A stretch of 64,000 nt of DNA from Mercenaria mercenaria (lineage: Eukaryota; Mollusca; Bivalvia; Venerida; Veneridae). The stretch covers positions 15,146,001-15,210,000 of the forward strand of contig NC_069368.1 of NCBI RefSeq assembly GCF_021730395.1, in the 5' to 3' direction. The notes below the pieces were generated by a model, which searched no databases, had not been told where the DNA came from, and saw only the letters and a list, made by a program, of their open reading frames with translations. Of this stretch, positions 46,318-57,555 are shown piece by piece (the first letter of the stretch is position 1; the number at the start of each line of letters is the position of its first letter). A program made the translations under genes and the position numbers.

Positions 46318-46871
46318 AAAACAAGAGCTGTTAGAGGACAGAAATGCTTGACTATTTGAGCTGCACCATGAGAAAACCAACATAATGCATTTGCGACCGG
46401 TATGGATCCAGACTAGCCTGTGCATCTGCGCAGTCTGGTCAGGATCCATGCTGCTCGCTTTCAAAGCGTATTGCGTCAATGCAATTAAAGAAACCATTAG
46501 CGAAAAGCATGGATCCTGACCAGACTGCGAGGATGGGCAGGCTGGTCTGGATCCAGGCCGGTCGTAAATGCACTGTGTTGGTTTTCTCATGGTGCGGCTC
46601 ATTTGAAGTCATACATTGTAGATCTTTCCACTCATATGATGCTTAATGAAATAACAGATCACAAGAAAACATGCTACATAGAAAAAGGGGTGTAACTTTG
46701 TACAAATGCAAAACATTGCTTGTACACTGTACATCAGATCATTACAGTGAACAAGTGTGTGAAGTTTCAATCTATTCCCGCTAGTAGTTACTGAAATACC
46801 AGCTTAAACTTAACCAAATGACAACAAAAAATGGGCGAGTGAAATAGCTCTACTTACTGTTCGAACAGTCA
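46318..46871 (+). mobile_element. Tandem-core element split by a MITE
   Basis: The 5' module ACAAGAGCTGTTAGAGGACAG lies at 46320. The 3' module GGGCGAGTGAAATAGCTCTAC then hairpin ACTGTTCGAACAGT ends near 46871. The core includes 'gaagtttcaatctattcccgctagtagttactgaaataccagctt', shared with 19938 and 20095. A MITE occupies 46360-46603. Confidence 0.65.
46360..46603. mobile_element. Fold-back MITE, copy 5 (nested)
   Basis: TGAGCTGCACCATGAGAAAA ... TTTTCTCATGGTGCGGCTCA, full length, inserted just after the 5' module of the element at 46318. Confidence 0.88.
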
Positions 46872-47322
46872 AACTAATAATCTAAAATTCACCTACAATT
46901 ACACATAGTGTTGTAAAGAAACTTGAATTATTATAAATAACTGATACATTTGTGTATAAATATGAACAGATCACTTTAAAAGACACATTCATTCTGTCCA
47001 TCAAGTGAAAGGACATGATTACACTGGAGTTATCACTGAAGGTGACTAACATCTCCAGAAGCTGCTTTGTCACAGACAGGTAAAATGTTGTGATCATGAC
47101 CTTTAACCTTGAAGTGTGAAATTGATCTTCGACTGTATGAATTTTTTGTGCACTCTGCACATTGTCATGAAGAGAAAATCCTTCCAGAGATTAATAAGGT
47201 GTGACAATGAAATAAAGCTATTCGACATTTGACCTCATATTGTGACCTTCACCTTGAAGGTAGTGACTTACTAAGGTAGGGAGCATTAATGTGTAGTTAT
47301 TTGAAAATGTATGAAATCTTAC

Positions 47323-47384
47323 CCTTGATTTTTTTCTGCGTTTTGTTGGAGCACTTGGCTGGCTGAATCCATCACCCTCTGCAT
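47323..47384 (-). CDS. pygo: Pygopus-like protein, NLS exon
   Basis: A 62-bp exon with acceptor (catttgtag) and donor (TCAAGG|gtaag). It starts with two bases of a split codon and ends in phase 0, matching the PHD exon. It encodes AEGDGFSQPSAPTKRRKKSR. The KRRKKSR stretch corresponds to the EKKRRKS nuclear-localisation signal near the N-terminus of human PYGO2. The first coding exon with the start codon was not located. The intron to the next exon is about 1.4 kb and holds the MITEs at 46034-46871. Confidence 0.75.
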
Positions 47385-48595
47385 CTACAAATGTCAAAAA
47401 AGAAATCTAATGAAAGATAATTCAAAATATTTGCCATTATATTGCAGAGTAAATATTTCCACTACATCGCATATTCAAAATTTTAGCAAATTAAAAAACT
47501 GTGATATAAAGTTATAAATTTGGACCATATTCCTCAATAGTATTATTTTGATATTCCTGTATTTTTCTCCGGATTATGATTCATTTGATACATATTATTC
47601 ATAGGACCTCATTATGGAGGTGTAACTATCAGAACATGTCATAGGAGACAGCATGCTCAACTATTGCGATGCTCGATAGTGAAACTTGGCACATCTGAAT
47701 AAGCTGCAGCTGTCACTGGAGTGTTTAATTATTTCTTATTATTAATTTCCAGTCTTAAACACCAAATTAGTCCAAATACCGAAATATGACATTTCGAGAC
47801 AGTGTGATTTATCCTTTGTCTGCCACTGCGGACGCCAAACGAGCAAGGCCAACACCAAATATTTTCAAGCACTATAAGCACCATATCCACAAAATGTCAT
47901 TCATAAATCTATTGAGTTTCACACCTGATGCCCCAACCACTACTATAAAATTAGCAACCACAACTGGGTTTTTTTCAAACATGAATTTTCACTGTTTTAA
48001 CACTTTAATCCTATTCTGCTTGAATAAACAAGCACAGAACTATTTAAATTTTCAAAATATCTTAAAAAATAAAAAAGTTTTATGAAAAGCAACTTTTTCT
48101 GGAATTTTTTTCTATATAAAGTAAAGTGAAATATTGCGAAGTTGCAGACCCGAGTGATTCAACAGAATACTTCAATCTTGCACAACTTTTTTATCTTTAA
48201 AGATATTTTGATGACTTTTTTTTTCCCTGTAGGAGCCATTTTTGATGTTTTTATAACCATATCTGAAGGGGTTATCCTGATATTTCACAAGAACAGTGAT
48301 CAGGTACACATTTTTTTCATACTGTAATTGTTTTTTTCAGATTGGCTAATATTGGCTGTCATTTTTTGACCAATTTTATCTGTATATGACCTGGCATATA
48401 AACCGTTTAATATTCTGTAAGTGTAAATAAGCAAAGCAGTTAAAACTAGGTACATTTATTTAATAAATTATTAAGAAATATTTAAATGTATTAAGCAAAA
48501 TTGCAATCATCATTCAGATAAATCTGTAAAATGATAATCATATCATTTCCATAATTATGTAAAACATATTCAAGTGCAAAATAATTCATCGCCAC
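47385..48595. other. No gene recognised; possible poly(A) signal at 48453
   Basis: AT-rich. On the minus strand an AATAAA near 48453-48458 lies about 140 bases after the stop of the 48596-48892 exon. Plus-strand frames 47786-48085 and 48142-48327 have no domain. Confidence 0.4.
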
Positions 48596-48892
48596 TCAAA
48601 CACTGTCACATGATATATGTACATTAAACTGTTTTCTTTTCTGTTCTTTTACGACATTTACTCTGTTATATACTGATGATACCGACTTTGCTGCTGAAAA
48701 CGCTGGACAGAGTCTGGACAACAACTCAACAAACTGCTGTAGCGTAAAACTTTTCGAATCTGCGTAGTGTTTTAGTTCTAAAACAAGTCCATTGGTTAAG
48801 CTTGCCAACAAAGGAAACTTTGCTGTCTGTAGTAATTCTGGAGTGATGCCAGAGAACTGACAAAAAGGTCCTAGGGGAAGCATCTCTGCCAG
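48596..48892 (-). CDS. Unknown protein, probable last exon
   Basis: An open frame after acceptor ttaacttcag, phase 0, beginning LAEMLPLGPFCQ and ending with TGA at 48596-48598. It has balanced, protein-like composition: helix-prone segments (SFTLQQFVELLSRLCPAF, AAKFPLL-type) and a basic stretch (VVKEQKRKQF). The internal Met at 48883 gives a 95-aa product. If spliced to the exon ending at 49377, the frame stays open for 26 more codons upstream. I do not recognise the family. An AATAAA lies ~140 bases downstream. It is independent of Pygopus because it ends in a stop. Confidence 0.55.
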   Translation of the reverse strand: MAEMLPLGPFCQFSGITPELLQTAKFPLLASLTNGLVLELKHYADSKSFTLQQFVELLSRLCPAFSAAKSVSSVYNRVNVVKEQKRKQFNVHISCDSV

Positions 48893-49376
48893 CTGAAGTT
48901 AATAGAAAATATTAATTATTATTCTAGGAAATAAGGCAAGTTGGTCATTTTGAACTCGCAGCTATTATTTACCTAGCAAGTCAGAAGTATTTTAAATGTA
49001 TAAAACCTTAAAAAAATCTAAATTAAATTAAAAAATCTTGTTTAAAAACATGACAAATGACGAATGCCGTGGTACGAAAATTTTCGGTACGAAAGACACG
49101 AGCAAATAATCATTACATTTTTTGAAGTTGTTAGAAAATAAACATAATCTTTGGTGCAGTTTACTTCCTTATAATCAATTTGTTTTATTTTAAACAAAAT
49201 TTAGCCAAAATATTACGCAGTTTAATAAATATCTTCAGCGAAACATCGAAAGACTGGGATGAATCCGGAGGTTGGTTACAAACATGATGTTCCTTCTCAA
49301 TATTTGCATCAAAAACGTTTAAACTGCTTGTAATTAAAAAACAAATATAACATTTCAAAATAAATTATTCACTTAC

Positions 49377-49454
49377 CGATTGATTCAGATCAAAGTATTT
49401 ATGTTGTTGGCTTGATATTTGCCATATGGCTACGAAATTAAGTGTTCTGGGCGA
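49377..49454 (-). CDS. Unknown protein, probable upstream exon
   Basis: A strong donor AATCG|gtaagtg ends this segment. In the phase that fits the 48892 acceptor it is open for 26 codons (FVAIWQISSQQHKYFDLNQS joins LAEMLP) up to an in-frame TAA just upstream at 49455-49457. No ATG is in frame (ATA stands in the GCCATATGG context). So either translation starts at the Met in the next exon and this is 5' UTR, or another short exon feeds in through an acceptor such as CGCCCAG near 49447. Confidence 0.4.
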
Positions 49455-49457
49455 TTA

Positions 49458-50593
49458 CTGCAGTGATCCACCATTCTGGATTGCACACAATCATGTTGAC
49501 CTCTGTATATGAAAGATCGCCGTTTTCAAAACAAAATTCAGTATACTTATAAATAACCCAGAAACATGACTTTCATATCAAATAAAACAGTAAACATTAT
49601 GTTTTTCATAACTTTTTGTGAAAATATGAAAAAATGCATACTTTGTCAATTTTTTCAAGTTGACTTTAGGGGCCTCATGAATATCAAACATTAATTTCAC
49701 GCCTACCATCTTAAAGGTCGCCCAATCAGCTTTCTTGTTACATAAATTATTATAATATTTATTAGAATTTTGTAATTCGCATTTTGTTTGAAGAAGGTAC
49801 CCAATGAATGCAACGCCTCTTTATTAGTGCAATTATCGGCAACTTGTTAGAAAGTGTCATGCAGCTTTGAATATTACAGAATAAACAAGGCCTTAGGGCC
49901 AGAGGGGTTTACAGCTGGAAAACAATTTATATAGCCATATTTGGAGCAATTTATGACCGTTTGAAACATGCTTGTTTCATTACCGTATCTTAACAAATAT
50001 TGATTTTATAGCCAAAAAAGTACAGTGACACAAGAAAATTAGGAAATTTCCAGATTATAGAAGCCTGAATAGCTTATCAGCTGTGGTTGCTACTAGTACT
50101 ATAATTGAAACTGCATCAGTTTCTTTTTTCCCAAAATCTTTAATTAACACCGCATTTTCTCTCAATTTACCAGAACCAGTACTATCCCCAAAATCTGAAA
50201 AAAATCCCTGAAATGGGATGGATATGGTAGTTTTGGTACAGGGAATTAGGAACAATCGAGTAGTACCAAACTATCAAATCCTTTGGTAAAACAATAGATA
50301 TACTAACAAAGACTGTTGAGTTCGAGCGCATAGCTCACCTTACAGCAATGTGTAGGCCATGTCGACGAATATAACAAAAGTGTGCCAAATGAGGCAAACT
50401 GATGTAGCTGAAAAACCTTCGTTGACGTCAGGGGGCCGCCATTTTTTTCTACTTCCGTCAAAGTCTGGGGGAAAAAATGTTTTGTTTTTTTTTAATTTCA
50501 TTTTTGAGTTACAATCTCTAAATTCATTTAGATGTCTTTATTTTTAAAAAGTTATGTTATGGAAATAATTTCAATTTTGCTTTTATTTTACGA
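49458..50593. other. No gene recognised; inter-gene region
   Basis: AT-rich, upstream of the minus-strand unknown gene. No promoter element can be assigned with confidence. Confidence 0.45.
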
Positions 50594-51170
50594 AAAGCGC
50601 ACCCTAGCGGACAGGTGCTCACAGGAAATGCTTTGTTCACAGTGTACACAGAACTGCATTTGATTGCTGAATATTATTCATCACTCAAAAATAAAGCAAA
50701 AAAGATTTCCAGCTGGCAGAAAAAATTATTTATTTTCTTTTAAAAGATCAAGCATTGGCAAGAAAATGGGAAAAATGTCATTAATAAGCATAATTTATTT
50801 ATTTATTTGGGTTTTACAGCGCACCAACACATTATAGGTTATATTTCGCCAAACAGGACTACAAATTTTGGTTTCACATCTCATTTACATTGAAATAAAA
50901 ACATGAGGTATAGAATCAAAATTTGTATACCTGCTGGAATCACGGAGTTACAGCAAAATCAAGTGTTAAGACCCTAATAGTCGCCTCTTACGATCATGCA
51001 AGGGTAAGGCAGTGGTTCCAATTCTTTTCATACATAGATCGTCCCAGAACCACATGGGGCTTAATAAAACCACATGAACGCGGCAAATAGGTAATGACGT
51101 CAACGTGACACCGGCTTTCCATACATTTTGCAACGTATGATATTAGCTGTTACAGGTATGATGACACTAA
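50594..51170. repeat. Direct duplication copy A (with insertion)
   Basis: It matches 52825-53117, offset about 2230 bp: 'gcgcaccctagcgga', 'ggtgctcacaggaa', 'aaaagatcaagcat', then 'gtaatgacgtca.cgtgacaccggctt' and 'ttttgcaacgtatgatatt'. The match is split by 285 bp at 50791-51075. Confidence 0.75.
50791..51075 (+). mobile_element. SINE-like insertion (TACAGCGCACCAACAC family)
   Basis: Sequence absent from the paralogous copy at 52825-53117. It contains 'gggttttacagcgcaccaacac', 'aagaccctaatagtcgcctc' and 'acgatcatgcaagggtaaggc', conserved phrases of a common molluscan short interspersed element. No clear A/B boxes were seen. Confidence 0.6.
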
Positions 51171-52824
51171 TTTTTTTTTCTTTTCAAGTGAATAGGTTCT
51201 CGCGAATTCATAATTTTAACATGTCCAAAACATTGTGGAATGATACTTATTTCACTTGGGTATTGATTACATTTTACTTGGACTTTATCATAGACTCCCT
51301 GTGTAAAATCTCAAACATTTAACTAAAATAAAGGTATTAAATCGGTATAATCTTTTAATGAAACTTCAAATTTTTGTTGTTTGTAGCATCATCTGGGCCA
51401 TGTGCAGTGAAAAATCTTAATTTGATTTCTAAAATAGTGTGATATTTATTTCTAAAGTCAGGGGTTCCACTAGACCTGAAAACCCAAGAGTTCCAGGACC
51501 CTTGGGTCCAAATTTTCAAGGGTCCTTTTCCAAAATACAGGAGTCCTGTCCCAACACGTCGATACAATTGACTATATTTTCTTATATAGTAATACGTAAT
51601 AAATAGCTAATAAAACAATATAACCAACATCGTGTTACAGCATAATAACAATGTCTGTTTCAGGTCATATAATCTCAAATTTTAAATTAATATTTATCAA
51701 AATTCATCTTAATTTGATTAGGTTTTTCTTCAATATTTTAATTTTTAACAGAAAAGTGCTAAAACACTCTGTAAAAATGCATCCAGAGCGTACTATCCAG
51801 ATACTGGTACACTTTCAGAATGTCGTCTGCATGTTGTTTATGTTCAGTAACTTGGTCCACTAAGGTAAACCAGAGATAGTTCCTCAAGTAATAATGCTAC
51901 TTTTCATTCAAAATTGCATTGAAAGTCAGTTTTTTTTAGTGAATTTTGGAAAAATTGCTTATGTCATCGGTAGTAATTAGAATCGTGAACGGACATTCTA
52001 AACTTATTTTTGCTTTCCAAATTCATTAAAATTTGTGGATTTTATTGTTGAAATTAAGGTTCCATCACTAAACAATGGTCTGATTCAAAGTTTGCATGAA
52101 GAAATCTTGCGAGACATTTTTCACATGCTCGGTAATCAGCTGGTCGCTTTAATACAGATAATTCAATAATTGGCGTCTTTTTGACAGTACACAATCAATA
52201 CGCTTTATCAATTAACCTTAACACTTCACTGATTCTCATTACCTATGTGCACTCGCCGTGACTAATTTGCTGATAAAGAAAAATCGGCCAGGCATACAGG
52301 ATAAAGGGCGGGAATTAGCAGAAGATCAAAGGCAGGAAGGCATGACCGCGAGTGTTTATTTTGAATACACATGTTTATCGTGGACATAGTTTTACTGTAG
52401 GAAATGAATGATAAGAGGAAGGATTATCAAAGGAAAATGCCTCCGGGTCCCGAGTGACGCACAGGCAAGTATCATACCCGTCTTTTGAAAATCTCCCGGG
52501 TCCAGAGTCAAATGGAACCCCTGTAAAGTCACTATAATTATGTTCATTGTAAATATACTTCGTTATACCCAAGTGGAAACAGGCAGGTACTCGAAAATGC
52601 AGCTCTCTGATTCGTCAATAAGAACCGCTAATGTACTGTGATGTCATGATAAAGTTATGAATTATTTTGCGCAGTGAATCCAGTAGTTTCTTCATCGTTT
52701 AAGCTTTGCTCGCTCAGAGGCTTTGCCTTTTTCATAGCGAGCTCGAGAATCGAGCTTTACAGTAACGCAAGTATACTTTCACACTTGGTGATGGATCTGA
52801 AAAGTTTTGTCGGAAGTTTTAAAA
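51171..52824. other. No gene recognised
   Basis: AT-rich spacer between duplication copies. Frames of 60-70 codons on both strands have no domain. Confidence 0.45.
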
Positions 52825-53117
52825 ATGCGCACCCTAGCGGACTGGTGCTCACAGGAAGTACTTCTTTCCGGAGTGAATACAGAACTTCATTCAGTTGCTA
52901 AAAATTCATCACTTAACAATAATGAAAGAATGATTTCCAGATGTTTGAAAAAAAAATTATTTGTATTTAAAAGATCAAGCATCGGCCAGAAAATTGAAAA
53001 AATGTCATTTATAAGCAGAAAGAAACGGGAACGCGGTAATGACGTCACCGTGACACCGGCTTCCCATAAATTTTGCAACGTATGATATTCACTGTTATAG
53101 GCATGGTGACACTAAAT
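52825..53117. repeat. Direct duplication copy B (no insertion)
   Basis: Uninterrupted partner of 50594-51170. The overlapping 92-aa and 63-aa frames are shadows. Confidence 0.75.
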
Positions 53118-53732
53118 GTAGACTTCTTGATCAAGGAATAGGTTCTCCTGAATATCTTGTGGCTAGTGAATAGTTTCTTTGTGACAAATAAATGATGCAT
53201 AATATTTTTAGATAAATCCGATTTCTTTGAGCTCGCTTTGAGGCTTTGCCTTAGTTCATATTATTAATCTCTCATCTTTTATCAAAACAGGTATACTTTA
53301 CAGGATTAGTGAATCTAAGAAACGGAATAATCAATGTTATCATTTCATTTTTCTCACACACGAAATCTTGTCGCGAAAACACATTACAAATTTAAAATAC
53401 TTTAGCTACATTTTAAGAACTCGTAAGATAACAACAGCTTACTTAGCGCTTTTGCCCTTCCTCTTGGCATTGTACAAATTATTCTCTTAAATGCTCCTTA
53501 AGTCTAATTTTAGGGCATTTTTCTCCTTTTAATTTCTCTCAGAATTTTAACGGCGCATCGGAAAATTATTGCGTTGTGATGTTTACAATTTTCACGCGTG
53601 TTATCTACAATCCACTCACCGTAAATAGATTTTCATTTCTCTTCCGCATTCGTTGAAAACGTGTATAAGTATCCGGGAATAAAGAGAAATTCGTAACTTT
53701 CTTGCTAAAAAAGCATCTAATCTTTCAAACCA
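53118..53732 (+). promoter_or_regulatory. 5' flank and 5' UTR region of OSTF1
   Basis: The stretch before the OSTF1 start codon contains a locally more GC-rich patch (53550-53600 with ACGCGTG). The exact promoter and transcription start cannot be placed from sequence alone. Confidence 0.35.
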
Positions 53733-53784
53733 ATGTCTCGATCACTAAGACCGAACCGACCACCGCCGCCAGTCCCTAAACCCG
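53733..53784 (+). CDS. OSTF1: OSTF1 exon 1
   Basis: ATG at 53733 opens MSRSLRPNRPPPPVPKP, then a 1-base overhang and the donor CCCG|gtaagt. The Pro-rich start followed by 'KPG' parallels human OSTF1 (KPPPKPVKPGQVKV). The phase fits exon 2. OSTF1 is a small cytoplasmic adaptor (SH3 plus ankyrin repeats) implicated in Src-linked signalling. The start is the first ATG with a fitting frame; no in-frame ATG closely upstream was noticed. Confidence 0.85.
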
Positions 53785-53856
53785 GTAAGTGCAGTAAACA
53801 TAAAGATCGTCTTTCAGTAAGCCCAAAAAAAATAAGGTTAAGAAGTTAGATGTAGA

Positions 53857-55040
53857 CAGTGGGCTAGAGAACTGGAACCGGTTCCCTAGACAGCGAACTT
53901 ATTCCTCAGGAATAGGAGAGATCGCCATGACGTCACGCATAAATACCTGGTTTGTATACTGGTACTGATGATAAACCCGGACAGATGATAAAGTGGAACA
54001 CCTTGGAAATATTTGATTGCAATCGGTTATTTATAAAATTGAACACACCATCTAATAGTTTCCACTTACAACACCAACTGGTGTAAACAAAAACAAAATT
54101 GGTAAATACTTTGTATAAATAAATGACTTACATAAATTTGTATAAAAAAAAATTATCCAAAATTACTGGGGAAGAGGGTGTTTTTTGCGCATGCTCACAG
54201 TCGAAACATGAAGACCTGACATTTGTTAACTTTTCATTACTTGATCAGGAATGACTGTTGCAGCTTTTTGGGGAATGTTTCAATATAACAATACCAAGAA
54301 AATTTTGTAGATGACAAAGGGTTCGAATTTATCATCAGTCAACGTTCATAAAGTCCCCGTTTTACATACCCCTTTCAGGCCCTCACTTCGTGTAGTTTGC
54401 TTACTAAATATAAATTTGAATTATGTAAAGTTTTCAGCAAAGGTTAAGCTTTATTTTGATACCGACCATTGATTTCAATTTGCAGAAATAAAAAAGTTAC
54501 AGGTAAAAAACCTCATTTTCTGTTAGGGTTTATCATCAGTACCAGTATGGGATCTGAATTTTTAATAACTTTTCCGCTCATTTATGGATTTTAAAAATTC
54601 AAAAAGTTTTTAAATGCTTATGATTTTCATATTTTCCCATTTAAATATCTTTTTAAAATGAATAACCATTTTAAATGACATAAGATTTTAATAGCGGCAT
54701 AGCGATCCTCCAAACTTTTTGAAAAAACACTGTAAGTTAAGCGTTTATAATTAATCCATTTAATTTCGAAATTATAAACAAAAGTAATCAATAAATTGCT
54801 CGTTTTATACACTTTCCATTGATCAAAAAATTATTGATATTATTTGTGTTTTAAGAAAGTTTAAGCCGTTAGAAAAACACCACTGTTTACAAAAAACATG
54901 GACGCTCGGCGTCTGCCAACCCGGTCTTTGTTTTATCAGTTCTAAAAATAGAAAATACAATGGATTTGTTTACAAACACGATCTCTCCTATTGGTTCTCT
55001 AGCCAAAGTAAGTGCATAGGCTAGGGAACTGGTAGTCCTA
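53857..55040. mobile_element. Fold-back element in OSTF1 intron 1
   Basis: The left part (GGCTAGAGAACTGG...AATAGGAGAGATC, 53863-53932) recurs inverted at the right (GATCTCTCCTATTGGTTCTCTAGCC, 54982-55010). An internal inverted pair (ctggtactgatgataaaccc 53958; gggtttatcatcagtaccag 54527) adds a second stem. Non-coding; ends not exact. Confidence 0.45.
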
Positions 55041-55214
55041 ATTTGGAATTCAGACACCTCCGGAGGAGTAATGCCTTCATGTCCTCTTTTGATGTGATCC
55101 TAGAAATATTGAGTTATTAAATAACTTATTTTTCTTATGGGTAATATCTCCACTTGTGTCTACCACTCAAAAGACCAGAATATTGGAGGAAATTTCCGAT
55201 GATATTTTCGTCAC

Positions 55215-56450
55215 TGCCAATTTGTGTTTAGATTTGACAAGGTTAGCCATGAGAAAGTCCTACTAAAAATGCATGAATAAGGAGTTAGAGGTAACACACT
55301 AAGATGTGTCAAAGGCTTCTTAGATAATAGGATCCAATCAGTAGTCCTAAATGGCACTACCTCTGATGCCATCCCAGTATCATCAGGTGTCCCGCAGGGG
55401 TCTGTACTTGGTCCCCTGATCTTCCTAGCTTACATAAATGACCTCCCACAAAACATCAGTTCCAAAGTCCGTCTGTTTGCAGATGACACGGCAATATATT
55501 TAACATTGTCATCTGCAGACCAATCTGTCGCTCTCCAAAATGACCTAAAACTTTTAGAAAAGTGGGAGTTGGAGTGGGATATGAAGTTCAACCCCTCCAA
55601 GTGTCAAGTGATCCACGCCACTAGAAGGAAACATCCTTTCCCTACCCAATATTACCTACATGGAGTCCAACTTGAATCGGTCAGCTCAGCTTAATACCTA
55701 GGCGTGGATATCTCAAATGACAATCACATAAATAGGTCATCCAAAAAAGCTAACCAAACCCTAGGGTTCTTACGAAGAAACATTAAGGTCAAATCCCAAC
55801 CCATTAAGACCATTGCTTACAAGACTCTAGTCCAACCCCAGCTTGAATATGCCTCCGAGGTATGGTCGCCCCACACCCAAACCCAGATAGACCAAATTGA
55901 AAGCTTCCAAAGGAGAGCCGCCTGTTGGATCAAGACTGACTACGGTCGTACTTCTAGTGTAACAGATATGCTACACTCCCTAAACCTTTGTCGACTGGAT
56001 TTAAGGCGTATAGATTCTAGGTTATCACTCTTCTATAAGATTCATCATGATCTGGTTGCTATCCCAATCGTAGATTACCTTACCCCAATGACCCGATGTG
56101 TCCGCTATGGCCATTCCCCAAGTTATAGGTTAATTACTGCAACCACTGACTATTACAAGTTTTCTTATTTTCCGAGAACTGTATACCATTGGAACCGACT
56201 TCCCCCCAGTGTCGCCCACCTCCCTACCCTAGAGCAGTTCAGTGCTACAGTTTGCAGCCTTGAACATGTCTCGCCCTAGTTATCCTGCTAACTCAAGTTT
56301 TAAGCTTTTTATTTCACCAAAGTTATTTTTTAGTTTCTTCCTCTCTAAATTTTTATCACTATATTCTTTCTCTTTAAGATTTTGACGCGCAAAATGTCTA
56401 CGTCCCCGCAAGGGGTTTGACAGTTACGGAAGATAGAAGATAGATTAGTC
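55215..56450 (+). mobile_element. 5'-truncated non-LTR retrotransposon (CR1/Jockey type)
   Basis: Reverse transcriptase fragments are read in one frame: FDKVSHEKVLLKMHE, stop, GVRGNTLRCV; SSGVPQGSVLGPLIFLAYIND; LFADDTAIYL (catalytic FADD). Then come the thumb and C-terminal region KWELEWDMKFNPSKC, stop at 55692-55694, YLGVDIS, TLVQPQLEYASEVWSPHT, and a conserved tail VYHWNRLPPSVAHLPTLEQF. The 191-codon frame 55704-56279 is its intact 3' part. The 3' UTR has a CCCCGCAAGGGG hairpin (56404-56415) and ends in GATAGAAGATAGAT-like repeats. No endonuclease or ORF1 is present. With two in-frame stops and 5' loss it is dead on arrival in OSTF1 intron 1. Confidence 0.88.
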
Positions 56451-56785
56451 CAAATAATTTGACGTCAGAACTGATTCTGAGATATTTTCGTGATCGGGCA
56501 GAAAGAATCCCTGGAGCAGAGATATTGACCTGTGCAAAAATTACCGCGACTCGCATACAATTCGCTTTTCACCTGTGCATGATGGAGAAGCACAAAACGC
56601 AAATTATGTTTGTGAAGTGCAAGACTGCAGTGGCGAACTGCGAAATTACGGAAAATTCACAATTTTGCGCTTTGCCATTATGATCTCGTACCTTGCCATT
56701 AAGATTTCATGCTAGCAAAATTAATGTATACAGTTAACTTCAAATATAACAAACAGTTATAATGAATTTTCGATAAATTTTTGTT
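56451..56785. other. No gene recognised
   Basis: A 74-codon plus-strand frame (56459-56683) has no recognised domain. Possibly repeat-derived. Confidence 0.4.
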
Positions 56786-57555
56786 GAGCCCGCTTGCGGA
56801 AGCGAAGACATAGTTGTCCAAATGGCTGTTTGGTGTATGTCACTGTGTGCGTGCATCCATGTGTGCGTCCGTCCGGATTTGTTTGTCCAGACCATAACTT
56901 TGACATGCATGGAGTAATCTCATTTATATTTGGCAGGTCAAAGGTTAAATTCAATAATGACTTTGTCCGGATCATCACTTTGACCTGCATGAAGCAATCT
57001 CGTTTATATTTGGCATGAATGTTAACCTCAGTGAGACAGAGTGTCATGCGTAAACCGCAGGTTCCTATCTCAAAGGTCAAGGTCACACTTGGAGGTCAAA
57101 GGTTAAATTCAATAATGACTGTCCGGAGCATTTCTTCTTCATGCATAGAGGGATTTTGAAGTAACTTGGCACAAATGTTCACAATCATGTGACGGAGTGT
57201 CATGCCCAAGAACCAGGATCCTAGGTCTAAGATCAAGGTCACACTTAGAGGTCAAAGGTCAGATACAAGAATGACTTTGTCTAGAGCCTTTCTTTTTCAT
57301 GCAGGGATTTTGATGTAACTTGGCACATTTGTTCACCATCATGAGACGGAGAGTCATGTGCAAGAACCTAGAATTACTTCCCTTTGTTGTTACTATAAAT
57401 AGCTTATATTGTAACTTTTTATTACTGATCGTAGGGAAAAATCAAGACCACTTTTCTGTAGACCCCTCATCATGGGGAACATTTGTGCCAAGAAAAGCGC
57501 ATTCCTATAGTCCCCGAAACTGAGTTTCAACCAGTAGGGGACTAATAACATATAT
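56786..57555 (+). repeat. Tandem-core element, ~155-bp units
   Basis: The opening 'gagcccgcttgcggaagcg' and closing 'cagtaggggactaat' bracket about four diverged units. Shared phrases are gacatgcatgg..., tttggca..., 'agacagagtgtcatgcg...aagaaccaggatcc', 'caaggtcacacttagaggtcaaaggt'. It lies in OSTF1 intron 1. Frames here are by-products. Confidence 0.7.

Noticed and set aside
45971-46602. Open frames with SMDPDQTARMCRLVWIHAGR-like peptides (also at 19561, 40127, 59865)
   Set aside because: They come from the arms of the fold-back MITE and recur only with it. They are not host proteins.
56459-57086. Short frames at 56459-56683 and 56757-57086
   Set aside because: The second overlaps tandem-core repeats. 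The first has no domain and borders the LINE tail.
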